A DNA stretch of 64,000 nucleotides from Paenibacillus woosongensis (GTDB taxonomy: Bacteria > Bacillota > Bacilli > Paenibacillales > Paenibacillaceae), in contig NZ_CP126084.1 of the NCBI RefSeq assembly GCF_030122845.1, forward strand, positions 248,001-312,000. Direction: 5' to 3'. Shown here one piece after another: positions 53,294-62,149 of this stretch (within the stretch, counting starts at the first letter, position 1; each line of letters starts with the position of its first letter). A program made the translations under genes and the position numbers. The notes beneath the pieces were generated by a model. That model made no database searches and had not been told where the DNA came from. It saw only the letters and a list, made by a program, of their open reading frames with translations.

Positions 53294-53829
53294 TTTACCA
53301 CTCCTAGTTCGGTGATAAATTTATGTATGTCATTTTCTGAATGCAAATTTTGATTGTAAATATAATGTGGAATATTTAAATTATGCGATAGGGATACAGC
53401 GTGGCGAATTTCTTCATTTTGAAATTGTTCAATAAGATTAAATTCGTAATCAATATTGTCACGTCTTTTAAGACGTTCAACAATTCTACTTACAGTATCA
53501 GTAACAATAATGAAGGCAATAGGTTCTATTTGCTGAAAGACTTGGTCGGATATTTTTGAAATATCACGTTTTTCATTTAGTAAACAAAAATGGCCATCCA
53601 GAAAAAAGATATTCTTCATTGCCTTAATATCTTTTAGACCCGCAATAAGTAGTGCTTGGTTAATATCTATATCTGGGATCAGTTTTTCAGATGGTAAGTT
53701 TTGTTTTTTTAATTTTGAAATTATATTACTTGCAGAGTAAGCAGGTATTTGATATGTATTAACCAAACTTTCACAAATAGTGGTTTTACCTACTCCGTGT
53801 ACACCACCTATAAAAATTAAACCTTTCAA
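53290..53829 (-). CDS. Small P-loop kinase (adenylate-kinase-like)
   Basis: A 179-residue P-loop NTPase with Walker A FIGGVHGVGKTTICESL (residues about 6-22), a lid-type region KRRDNID near residue 120 and FFLDGHFCLL near residue 75 as Walker-B-like. It resembles AAA_18/adenylate-kinase-like small kinases. TTG 53829 has AAGGAG nine bases upstream. It is the first gene of the operon, overlapping the PIN-GNAT gene. It could be a nucleotide kinase, or a regulator/antitoxin-like partner of the PIN nuclease; the sequence does not decide. Confidence 0.7.
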   Translation of the reverse strand: MKGLIFIGGVHGVGKTTICESLVNTYQIPAYSASNIISKLKKQNLPSEKLIPDIDINQALLIAGLKDIKAMKNIFFLDGHFCLLNEKRDISKISDQVFQQIEPIAFIIVTDTVSRIVERLKRRDNIDYEFNLIEQFQNEEIRHAVSLSHNLNIPHYIYNQNLHSENDIHKFITELGVVK

Positions 53830-54091
53830 TATTTAATCTCCTTTCGCAAATATTACTATATACCCAGATGATACCATGGTTAGTCGTTTATTACCATGCG
53901 TTCTTATAGAAGAATGAGATGAGACTATTAGAATAAAAATAGAAACATATTTATCGTTTCATCTTTATACATATCAAATAACTTATCAATTTAGTAACCA
54001 TCTACTTGGCTAATTTACAGAGGAAGGATTTACCGGGATTTGTTTTGTCACAATATTATTCTGTTTCCTGTATATTATTCAGATATCAAGA

Positions 54092-54189
54092 GAAGCCCCG
54101 CATCCGATATATGAATATTTTTATATGTTGATCATTTGATGAAGCATGGAAATTTATACTAGAAGTTGCCTGGGGCTTCCTTGCTTTTT
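54092..54189 (+). ncRNA. Candidate structured small RNA or attenuator
   Basis: GAAGCCCC (54092-54099) and GGGGCTTC (54172-54179) are perfectly complementary and enclose about 72 nt of A+T-rich sequence with internal complementary ATAT/ATATA segments. The right arm runs into CTTGCTTTTTG, a terminator-like tail. It lies in the otherwise empty 53830-54265 gap between divergent operons of the defence island. A TGTATATTATT string upstream could be a -10. Whether it is transcribed is unknown. Confidence 0.35.
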
Positions 54190-54265
54190 GTAATTGGGAG
54201 TGAAAAATGCTGAGGTCACTTGCCAGAAAAAATGTTACTACGGTTCCATGGTTTGATTGAGCCGG

Positions 54266-54361
54266 ATGCCTTCGCTTGTGATAGAAAGAGGTCCACTTGA
54301 CCTAACGCCAATCTATCAGATTAGGAAGGATTTCCCTGAGGTTTGTCGAAAGTACCCCTAA
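54266..54361 (+). CDS. Possible tiny ORF or gene relic before the helicase
   Basis: A 31-codon frame (LTPIYQIRKDFPEVCRKYP near its end) closes 26 bp before the helicase start. Codon composition looks protein-like, but no clear ribosome binding site precedes the ATG. It may be a leader peptide or the tail of a lost gene; low certainty. Confidence 0.2.
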   Translation: MPSLVIERGPLDLTPIYQIRKDFPEVCRKYP

Positions 54362-54387
54362 CTAGAGCTTTAGGCATGGAAGGGTGA

Positions 54388-57300
54388 ATGGCGACCATGA
54401 TGAACATACTGAAGTATTGGAGAAACAGCTTAGCCGATGCGGACTGGTTGGATCCGAATTTTAACAAGATGAAGCCCAGTGGGTTTTTAATTGAATATGA
54501 TGCAATTGAGAAAGGTGTCGTATCCTCGGATACCGTACAGCAGTTTATTTCCAAGTGTAAGGATAAGGATAAGAAGAAGATTTTTGATGTGGTAGTGTGC
54601 CCTGCCGTAACTTATGTAAAAAAAGAGCATGGCAGCACGATCAACTATAGATTACCTGAAGCTATTGCTCCATTATGGATTCCGGCCTTACTAGATGTAT
54701 CCGGAACATTAAAGCCTCACCCACGATATACGCCCTGGATTTGCAGGGACTATCTGGAACCGAGTGAAACTGAAGTTTTACCGATGGGGAATGTTGATCA
54801 GGTGGATGAGTATCTTTCAACACGATCTGTAAACCGGGAAAGCTGGGCGGATTATTTAAACTTCTCTCTCGAATTATTTAATAATGTCACGGGTTCACTC
54901 CTTTCGGAGTGGACACATGAACAGTATCGTTTATCTGATGAAAGTTATCTTTTCATCAATGATCTTGTCACTGGAACTTCGAGAGCCATACAGGATCTTT
55001 ACGGCAATATCGAGATAGACCAAGTCCAATCGCCTTTGCAGCTAACGTTTGCAAGCATAGAAAGTCAACCTCCGTTACCTGCATTGAAGGAGATAGATTC
55101 CGAGAAGCTTTCTATTGGTCACTATGGGCAGATGAGTAATCAGTTCTACCTTTCCAACTCGCAGCGACAGGCTATGCATCATGCAACGCTGCTAAACGAT
55201 GGGGATTTGATAGCGGTCAATGGCCCGCCGGGGACAGGAAAAACGACATTGTTACAAAGTGTTGTCGCCACTTCTGTTGTTCACCATGCAATTCATAAAA
55301 TGGAGCCGCCAGTCATTGTCGTGACTTCTACAAATAACAATGCGGTTACTAATGTTATTGGAAGCTTTGGAAAAGTGAATGAAGTGGGGGAGAATCCCCT
55401 TTCCGGTCGATGGATTCCCGATATTACGAGCTACGGATCTTATTTGAGATCTTCCTTCAAAGACGAACACGAAGATGAAGACTGGTTAACCGTAATGACT
55501 GGACAAGGCGGATTTCGGGGTTACTTTGAGCACATTGAAACGACGGAATTCCTAGCTCAAGCCTCCCAGTACTATTTGGAAAAATGTTCTCAATATTTTG
55601 CAGCGGATATCGTTACCGTCGATGATGCAATCGACTTGTTGCACGGTAGTCTTGTTAAAGTATCACAAGAAATTCAAGATATTGTAAACACCCATGTTAA
55701 GTATCAAGAATTGGAAGTTTCTATTAAGGCCAAGTATCCCGAAGGTATTCAAAATGTGATTCAAGAACGAACGGAACATGTAAATCGAGCAATAGAGGAA
55801 TTGGCTGAACTAGAGAAGACACGGGTCGAGTGGAAGAAGTTTCTTTTGGAAGAACCCTGGTGGATCCCTTTGCTGCTTAAAATTCCCGTTGTCAAAAATA
55901 TAGCTATTCGCAAGAAGCAATTAAGGAACTTACTCTTTTGTTCCCTTAACCAACTACCCGATATGCCCCAAGAGGAGCAAATTGATATGTGGTTCGCAGA
56001 CAGCCGCAACAGGTTGAGAGGAAAGAGGGAGCAGGCAGAAGCGCAGTTGTCGGAAGTGAAGAAGGAATATGAGGAATATGTAACAGCGCAGAATAAATGG
56101 GAAGAGGTCGCATCTACCCTTTCGATACAAGGAGAAGAGACCTATTTGGAGTATTTGGATCGAACGAGCCGTTATGAGGCGTTTAAGCTCGCCGTTCATT
56201 ATTGGGAAGGTCAATGGTTGTTAGAAACGGAAAGAATGCTATCGGATCCGAGCTATAATCGGAAAAATGGAAAGAAAGGGCGCGCACTACTGTGGAGGAG
56301 ATTGGCCAAGTTAACGCCTTGTTTTGTCACAACCTTATATATGTTACCTACTTTTTTTAGTGCATATCAAGCGAGGCTGCATCCCATGTATGAGTATATT
56401 GATATGCTGATTATTGATGAAGCTGGGCAAGTTGTACCTGAAGTTGCTGGGGCTTCCTTTGCCTTAGCCAAGAAGGCGATTATTGTCGGAGATACTTTGC
56501 AAATACAGCCCGTTTGGAGCATCCCTATTACGGTGGATATGGGCAATTTACAACGATATGGATTGCAGACAGACCCCGACGCTTATGATGAACTAAGAAT
56601 TACAGGGATCCCGGCGTCTTGCGGCTCCGTCATGGAAATTGCCAGAAGACACACTAAATATACTATTTCGGAGTCGGATGGAGGATTTTTGTTAACAGAG
56701 CATCGTAGGTGCGTACCTGAAATTATTGCCTACTGCAATGAACTGGCTTATCACGGGAAACTGGAACCTAAGCGGAAATCGATCAAAGATTACTTACTAC
56801 CGCATATGGGATACGCTCATATTCCGGGTACTTCACGGAAACGAGGAGGCAGCCTAGAGAATAAACTCGAAGCGGAAGTGATTGTCAGTTGGATTGACCG
56901 AAATAAGGATAAGCTTTTGGAATACTACTCGTCAGAGGGGCTAACTCGGATCGAGGACATTGTTGCCATTGTAACTCCGTTTTCTTCTCAGAAATGGTTA
57001 CTCCTAAATAAGTTAAAACGTGCAGGATTGAAAGGAGTAAAAGCGGGTACGGTACATACATTACAGGGAGATGAACGCCCGATCGTCTTATTTTCTCCGG
57101 TGTACGACAGTAACCACTCTTCAGGGTACTTCTTCGACCAAGGGGTTTCGATGTTGAACGTGGCTGTATCCAGAGCGAGGGACAGCTTTCTTGTGTTTGG
57201 CGATATGAGAGTGTTCTCTCCTGCTAGTCCGACACCATCAGGCTTGCTTTCTAAGTATTTATTTGCCAAAGAGGAAAATGAAATCAAGAACATTGATTTG

Positions 57301-57819
57301 GGGGACTACTTTAACACCCGTTACGGTGCACCCGTCGAGCATATTCATGAACTAGAGGCTCACCAACAACTTCTTCGGGATTGCATTCAATCGGCTAACC
57401 AAGAGGTTCATATTGTCTCCCCGTACCTATCGTCAGTCGCTATTGAAGCTGATCAGCTTCAGCCGTTGTTTGATGAAGCTGTGCAGCGTGGCATCACGGT
57501 GTCGGTATATACAAACGAAGCATTAAACTACAATAAGAGTGAGCTTAAGTATACTTATGTAAAAGCCAAACAGATTTTGCAGGAACACGGGGTACAGCTA
57601 CATCTGACCGACAGAGTCCATAGTAAGGCGTTGTGGGTGGATACCAATGTCTTGATTGAAGGCTCCTTCAATTGGCTATCTGCCAGGAGGAACCCATCTC
57701 ATCAGTGGTGTTATTATGAGACGTCTTTGGTCTATCGCGGCCCGGATGTTGGAGCGATGATTGGGAAGATCAGGGAAGATTTGGATAAGAGGAAATTGGT
57801 GCAGAGGATTTCGGGTTAG
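54388..57819 (+). CDS. UPF1-like superfamily 1 helicase with C-terminal PLD nuclease domain
   Basis: A 1,143-residue protein. The N-terminal region (1-260) is unassigned. SF1 motifs follow: I VNGPPGTGKTTLLQ near residue 278, II LIIDEAGQVVPE near 671, III VGDTLQIQPVW near 694, IV LTEHRRCVPE near 770, V GTVHTLQGDE near 888 and VI LNVAVSRARDS near 921. A coiled-coil insertion (about 450-600) splits motifs I and II. The last 150 residues hold one phospholipase-D nuclease motif, HSKALWVDTNVLIEGSFNW (HxK-x4-D-x6-GSxN). Such helicase-PLD fusions are thought to unwind and cut invading DNA or RNA. It is transcribed alone in the island; start is ATG 54388 or 54397, near GGAAGGGTGA. Confidence 0.85.
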   Translation: MATMMNILKYWRNSLADADWLDPNFNKMKPSGFLIEYDAIEKGVVSSDTVQQFISKCKDKDKKKIFDVVVCPAVTYVKKEHGSTINYRLPEAIAPLWIPALLDVSGTLKPHPRYTPWICRDYLEPSETEVLPMGNVDQVDEYLSTRSVNRESWADYLNFSLELFNNVTGSLLSEWTHEQYRLSDESYLFINDLVTGTSRAIQDLYGNIEIDQVQSPLQLTFASIESQPPLPALKEIDSEKLSIGHYGQMSNQFYLSNSQRQAMHHATLLNDGDLIAVNGPPGTGKTTLLQSVVATSVVHHAIHKMEPPVIVVTSTNNNAVTNVIGSFGKVNEVGENPLSGRWIPDITSYGSYLRSSFKDEHEDEDWLTVMTGQGGFRGYFEHIETTEFLAQASQYYLEKCSQYFAADIVTVDDAIDLLHGSLVKVSQEIQDIVNTHVKYQELEVSIKAKYPEGIQNVIQERTEHVNRAIEELAELEKTRVEWKKFLLEEPWWIPLLLKIPVVKNIAIRKKQLRNLLFCSLNQLPDMPQEEQIDMWFADSRNRLRGKREQAEAQLSEVKKEYEEYVTAQNKWEEVASTLSIQGEETYLEYLDRTSRYEAFKLAVHYWEGQWLLETERMLSDPSYNRKNGKKGRALLWRRLAKLTPCFVTTLYMLPTFFSAYQARLHPMYEYIDMLIIDEAGQVVPEVAGASFALAKKAIIVGDTLQIQPVWSIPITVDMGNLQRYGLQTDPDAYDELRITGIPASCGSVMEIARRHTKYTISESDGGFLLTEHRRCVPEIIAYCNELAYHGKLEPKRKSIKDYLLPHMGYAHIPGTSRKRGGSLENKLEAEVIVSWIDRNKDKLLEYYSSEGLTRIEDIVAIVTPFSSQKWLLLNKLKRAGLKGVKAGTVHTLQGDERPIVLFSPVYDSNHSSGYFFDQGVSMLNVAVSRARDSFLVFGDMRVFSPASPTPSGLLSKYLFAKEENEIKNIDLGDYFNTRYGAPVEHIHELEAHQQLLRDCIQSANQEVHIVSPYLSSVAIEADQLQPLFDEAVQRGITVSVYTNEALNYNKSELKYTYVKAKQILQEHGVQLHLTDRVHSKALWVDTNVLIEGSFNWLSARRNPSHQWCYYETSLVYRGPDVGAMIGKIREDLDKRKLVQRISG

Positions 57820-58008
57820 GTGGTCAAAAAAACCTTTCTGTAGCAATGTATTACAGAACTAATAGATGCCTGGATATATGGTCACAATCAACTAGTGTCT
57901 TGTGCTACTGAGAATAGGTCATATGTACTGGAAGCTTCTAAAGCCATTTGGTATTATTAAACAATAAGTATAGGGATAACCATTAGAAATTAGAAAGAGG
58001 AGTTACTA

Positions 58009-59304
58009 ATGAGTGTACATTTAGAAGATTTATGCAAGGATTATTCCGACAATAAAATTGTTCCGTTTATTGGAGCGGGTTTATCTATTCCATTTAATGT
58101 TCCCGATTGGAGTAACTTAATTAGATCCATAGCCGACAAGTACGCTGTAGATGATCTGGACTTTGTAAAGTTAGCAGTTGAGAAAGACTTACAGAGATAT
58201 GATTACTGGCAGGCGATTGATACCTTGAAGAATTACACAACAGTACAAGAAGAGGATATTCAAGAGCATATTGCAAATACCATCAATACTAGAATAGAAA
58301 TGATCGAAAATGAATTATTACATAATTATTTTGACTTACAAAAAATGGACTTTAATCTTTATTTAACAACTAATTATGAAAATATTTTACAGGAGTATCT
58401 TAAATGCAAATTGAACCCCATATTACTGAAAGATATACAATTTAATATTCAAAATCTATTTGATGAAAGAAGAGTACTTCAACTTCATGGCACGACTTCC
58501 AACTATGGAACAATAGTCATTAGTAGAGATAGTTATAGAACTCTCTATAATGATAAAAAATATGAAAGTTTATTGCAATTAATAACAGGATCAAAAAAAC
58601 TACTTTTTATGGGTTTTTCATTTGATGATCAATTTATAAGAACATTAATAAGAGAGCATAGACAATTTTTTATGTCTAAACACTATATAATTCTAGCTGA
58701 TCCCACACAAGAAAAAATAAAGGAGCTCCGAGAAGAGTATGGTTTACTTACGATACCATATAAAACTTCGGAATCTACGCATGCAATCGAGATTAGGAAA
58801 ATATTAGAACAATTGAATCGACATAAACAGACCAACTTGAATAATCCACAAAGTCAAGAAAATCAAACACTAGGCAACTCGATTGTTGTGGGTGCAGGAA
58901 TCGATGATTTTAATAAGAATATGGCTAATAACTTATTTTATAAAAAGCTAGAGATTGAAAATATTGATCAATCCCTGATTGAGCTTAGTTCAGCATTCTA
59001 TGTTGCGTCGGAAGAATATATTCGAGAATTAAAGAAAGCAGGAATACCATTAAATATTATAGATGCCATGTTAGGAAAGGTGTTTATTAAATACAAAGAA
59101 AGATATGTAGATACTTACAAAAAACATGGGAATAGTGAAGAATTTTTGACCATTGTTCATTCGAGTCTAGAAAATTTAGATTATGGTAGAATAAAACAAT
59201 TACTTAATAATAATTTAGCCGATGAAGATGAGACTAGGGGATTAATTCACATTTTAGCTGATGATGAAAAAATGAAGGTATGGTGGGGGGAGAATAGATG
59301 CTAA
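58009..59304 (+). CDS. SIR2-like NADase effector of a probable ABC-3C system
   Basis: A 431-residue protein. Residues 1-270 are SIR2-like: VPFIGAGLSIPF (18-29), LTTNYENIL with Asn122, LQLHGT with His160, and FMGFSFDDQFIRTLI near 200. The NAD-binding Gly-rich loop, Asn and His are all present, consistent with NAD hydrolysis. Residues about 290-431 are an unassigned helical domain that fits the C-terminal adaptor region of ABC-3C effectors. GAGGAG precedes the ATG. The next gene overlaps by 7 bp. NAD depletion upon infection is the established mode of SIR2 defence effectors; application here is inferred. Confidence 0.8.
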   Translation: MSVHLEDLCKDYSDNKIVPFIGAGLSIPFNVPDWSNLIRSIADKYAVDDLDFVKLAVEKDLQRYDYWQAIDTLKNYTTVQEEDIQEHIANTINTRIEMIENELLHNYFDLQKMDFNLYLTTNYENILQEYLKCKLNPILLKDIQFNIQNLFDERRVLQLHGTTSNYGTIVISRDSYRTLYNDKKYESLLQLITGSKKLLFMGFSFDDQFIRTLIREHRQFFMSKHYIILADPTQEKIKELREEYGLLTIPYKTSESTHAIEIRKILEQLNRHKQTNLNNPQSQENQTLGNSIVVGAGIDDFNKNMANNLFYKKLEIENIDQSLIELSSAFYVASEEYIRELKKAGIPLNIIDAMLGKVFIKYKERYVDTYKKHGNSEEFLTIVHSSLENLDYGRIKQLLNNNLADEDETRGLIHILADDEKMKVWWGENRC

Positions 59305-59774
59305 TCGATAAATCTCAATATTCATCTGTCCCATCATCAATAGAATTATTATTTGAGAACGATAAGTTAGATATTATGAAAATACTTTGTTTAATATACG
59401 CATTATCAGTTAAAAGACAAAGATATATAAAAGCTTCTGAAATTTTGTTTTACTTTGCACTTGTTAATTATAACTTAATTGGAATATTTGGTGGTAACGA
59501 TTGTATTACGTCCCCTAATTTATATTTTAGATTTCAGGCAAGATTCAAGCCACTTTTGATCAGTATGGAAAAATTAGGATTGTTGGAATTGAATGCGAAT
59601 GTTTTTACTAAACCTGAGGATATTAAATTTAAAATAACAATAAAAGGTAGGGGATTTTTTGAAGAAAACAAATCAGAATTTTTTATAGAGCTCCAAGAAA
59701 AGTACTTAGAGACATTTGAATTGGTGAAATTCACTAGTGAAAATTCAAAGAAATTAAAGGAGGGGAAACTTTGA
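59298..59774 (+). CDS. ABC-3C middle-component-like small protein
   Basis: A 158-residue helical protein with a winged-helix-like segment (IMKILCLIYALSVKRQRYIK; KPLLISMEKLGLLELNANVF). It overlaps the SIR2 gene by 7 bp and the ATPase gene by 4 bp. Its size, position between an effector and an SMC-like ATPase, and HTH-like character match the middle component of ABC three-component (ABC-3C) conflict systems. It has no catalytic motif. GGGGGAG lies just upstream of the ATG. Confidence 0.65.
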   Translation: MLIDKSQYSSVPSSIELLFENDKLDIMKILCLIYALSVKRQRYIKASEILFYFALVNYNLIGIFGGNDCITSPNLYFRFQARFKPLLISMEKLGLLELNANVFTKPEDIKFKITIKGRGFFEENKSEFFIELQEKYLETFELVKFTSENSKKLKEGKL

Positions 59775-61705
59775 ATCGTATAGTAATAAAAAAACTTATT
59801 ATACAAGGAATATCGTATAGACGAACAATCGAGTTTAATGAAGGTTTAACAATTATTAGTGGTGAGAAAACATCAGGAAAATCTTTAATTCTAAGCCTTA
59901 TTGATTACTGCCTTGGGAAAAGAAGCAAAATAGATTTAAGTGTTCAGACAGAGTTGGATAATTACTGCGATGAGGTTTTTGTTGAATTATCTATTAATGA
60001 CGAGATAATGACATTTAATAGAGCTTTAAAAAAGAAGTTTGATAAGATAAATATATATTTTTGTCAATTTATAGCTTTAGATGAATATACACCAAAGATT
60101 TTAGATATAAAAGAAGCTATGCAATTTTTAATGCAAAAGTTAGGTGTAAATGAGTACAAATTAATCAGGCATAAGCAGCATAGTACGGAAAAGGAAATAG
60201 ATACAGTATCATTTAGAGATATATTTAGATATGTATATATACACCAACATGATTTAGGGACAGGAAATTTTTTAGAGAAAAGTAATGTATTTAAGGCAAA
60301 TAAAAATCTCCATGCTTTTAAAATGATGTTTAACTTGATTGATGTTGATAAAGACACTTTAAGCGAAAAGTTAGTTGAGGTTCAAAATAAAATATCGGAA
60401 ACTAAAAAAGAACTTATAGGTTTAAAATCTTACCTGAAAGATAGAGATGCAGAGGATCCCTTTAAATTACATCTAACCATAGAAAAAATTAGTAGAGAAA
60501 TAGAGGAAAAAAGAAAAGAAAAAGATAATGTTATATTGAATAGTAAATCTAATGAAAATAAAGAAAATCAGTTGTATATCAAGTTGAAAAGTGACTTAGA
60601 GAATATTTCTAATGAAATATTTAGTCTTAGAAAAGAAGAAAAATTGTTGAATTTATCCATTGCCTCTAAAAATTTATTATTAGAAGAGTATGGAGTAGAA
60701 CTTTCGGAAGTTGAAGAAACCTTAAACATTAACTATAAATTAGTGATTTTTGATCAAACACTTGAATGTCCTTTGTGTAATTCTGAAATAAAACACAATC
60801 ATAACGATGAAAGCAAAGGTAATGAGACTGAGCAAATGTTGCTAAAAGTAAAAAAAGAGATTAATAGCAAGATAACTTTAGTATCAGGACTAATAGACAC
60901 AGAAAAAAAGAAATTAGTAGAAATAAATAAAGAAATATCAGAATTAAATCAAAAACGTGAAATTTTTGATGAAGCAATTCGAGTATTTAGTAAAAAGACA
61001 GATGTACCTTTTCTTTCTCAAATTGAAACTATAAACAGCATTATAAATAGGTTAACTAAGGATCAAGAAGTTCTTAAAGAAAGTATAAGAATGTATAATA
61101 AAATTGAGGAAAAAGAAAATTATATTAAAACATTAGAAATTCAAGAAGATAAATTAAAGGAAAAACTAGCAGCCTTACAAGTGAAAGGAGGGGAGAAGGA
61201 CAAGATTTTGAATTTTCTCGATAGTGAATATAAAAAATACATGAGTAGATTAAAATATGAGTTATTGGACGGTACCTTTATCAATAGAGATGAATATATA
61301 CCGTATTATAACGGAGCTAGTGTCTACGCTCATGAAAGTGGAGGTTTATTAGAAAGCATGCAGCTTTCTTTTTTAGGTGCTATACTTAATAGTAAGGAAG
61401 CAGGTTATGCAGAAGGACATCCTGGATTGTTAATGTTAGACTCGATAAGTAAGTATGTAGGGACATTGAAGAAGGATGAAAACGAGCATAGCAAGCTAGA
61501 AGATTCTCTTAGTCATAAGGACAGTATAAAAGATCCTGAAGTCTATGAAGAGTTTTATAAAATATTAATTGAGTTGGGTGCTAACCATCAAATTATACTT
61601 GTCGAAAATACCCCTCCTCAGAAATTCGATAGACTTTATACAAAATATACCTTTTATAATGGGAAACACGGCTTAATAGATGAGGATGCAAATGAAATCA
61701 AATAA
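59771..61705 (+). CDS. SMC/Rad50-like ABC ATPase of the ABC-3C system
   Basis: A 644-residue ABC ATPase of the SMC/RecN/Rad50 class. Walker A is GEKTSGKS (31-38). Two long coiled-coil arms (about 190-300 and 350-480) surround a CPLC motif near residues 334-337 that resembles a zinc hook. The ABC signature region is ESGGLLESMQLSFLG (about 522-536), and Walker B is LLMLDSISK (about 555). Asp followed by Ser, in place of the usual catalytic Glu, suggests slow or switch-like hydrolysis. The TTG start overlaps the previous stop. It probably acts as the invasion sensor that licenses the SIR2 effector. Confidence 0.78.
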   Translation: MNRIVIKKLIIQGISYRRTIEFNEGLTIISGEKTSGKSLILSLIDYCLGKRSKIDLSVQTELDNYCDEVFVELSINDEIMTFNRALKKKFDKINIYFCQFIALDEYTPKILDIKEAMQFLMQKLGVNEYKLIRHKQHSTEKEIDTVSFRDIFRYVYIHQHDLGTGNFLEKSNVFKANKNLHAFKMMFNLIDVDKDTLSEKLVEVQNKISETKKELIGLKSYLKDRDAEDPFKLHLTIEKISREIEEKRKEKDNVILNSKSNENKENQLYIKLKSDLENISNEIFSLRKEEKLLNLSIASKNLLLEEYGVELSEVEETLNINYKLVIFDQTLECPLCNSEIKHNHNDESKGNETEQMLLKVKKEINSKITLVSGLIDTEKKKLVEINKEISELNQKREIFDEAIRVFSKKTDVPFLSQIETINSIINRLTKDQEVLKESIRMYNKIEEKENYIKTLEIQEDKLKEKLAALQVKGGEKDKILNFLDSEYKKYMSRLKYELLDGTFINRDEYIPYYNGASVYAHESGGLLESMQLSFLGAILNSKEAGYAEGHPGLLMLDSISKYVGTLKKDENEHSKLEDSLSHKDSIKDPEVYEEFYKILIELGANHQIILVENTPPQKFDRLYTKYTFYNGKHGLIDEDANEIK

Positions 61706-61747
61706 ATCTTAACCTACTTCCTAAACAGTTGTATCTTTTCATATAAA

Positions 61748-61770
61748 ACCACCCTTCTCGGGTGGTTTAT
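61748..61770. terminator. Bidirectional terminator between the ATPase and XRE genes
   Basis: ACCACCC and GGGTGGT pair around TTCTC, with AAAA on the left and TTTATTTATT on the right. It serves the convergent ABC-3C operon (+) and XRE gene (-), and overlaps the latter's last codons. Confidence 0.85.
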
Positions 61771-61989
61771 TTATTCCTCCTCTACCAACTCAATAATCTC
61801 CCGAATATCACTAATATTTAGCGCCTCCGCGATTCTTTCAATGTGACTAAAGCTGATGCTTTCTCGTTTACCGTTCGACAGTTCACTTAGTGCAGCGTGC
61901 CTGACATCAGATAGCCTGGATAATTCTCGTAAGGAAATATTATGTTTTTTGGTGAGTTCTCCTATTTTTATGACAACTTTCTTCTTCAT
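61771..61989 (-). CDS. XRE-family helix-turn-helix repressor
   Basis: A 72-residue Cro/C1-type regulator consisting of little more than the HTH: IGELTKKHNISLRELSRLSD, then AALSELSNGKRESISFSHIERI. Its ATG at 61989 follows AGGGGTGA. It is divergent from the DUF6809 gene, and a palindrome lies between the -35 and -10 of that gene's promoter. It is the likely repressor of the DUF6809 gene and of itself. Confidence 0.88.
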   Translation of the reverse strand: MKKKVVIKIGELTKKHNISLRELSRLSDVRHAALSELSNGKRESISFSHIERIAEALNISDIREIIELVEEE

Positions 61990-62024
61990 TTTTTAAAATC
62001 ACCCCTAATGGAATCATTCCCAAC

Positions 62025-62054
62025 TTGACTATACGCATAAGCGTAACGTATAAT
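62025..62054 (+). promoter_or_regulatory. DUF6809 promoter with operator in the spacer
   Basis: TTGACT (62025-62030) and TATAAT (62049-62054) are 18 bp apart. The spacer contains the perfect inverted repeat TACGC-ATAA-GCGTA (62032-62045), and a related copy TACG...TGCGTA lies at 62069-62082. This is the classic placement for repression by the adjacent XRE protein. Confidence 0.7.
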
Positions 62055-62149
62055 GATTTCATTAGTGGTACGTGGATGCGTATCGTAAAACGGGTTTATA
62101 TATGATTCTTGATTGTCTAATGAACCCGCCCTAAAAGGAGGCCTCCCCC

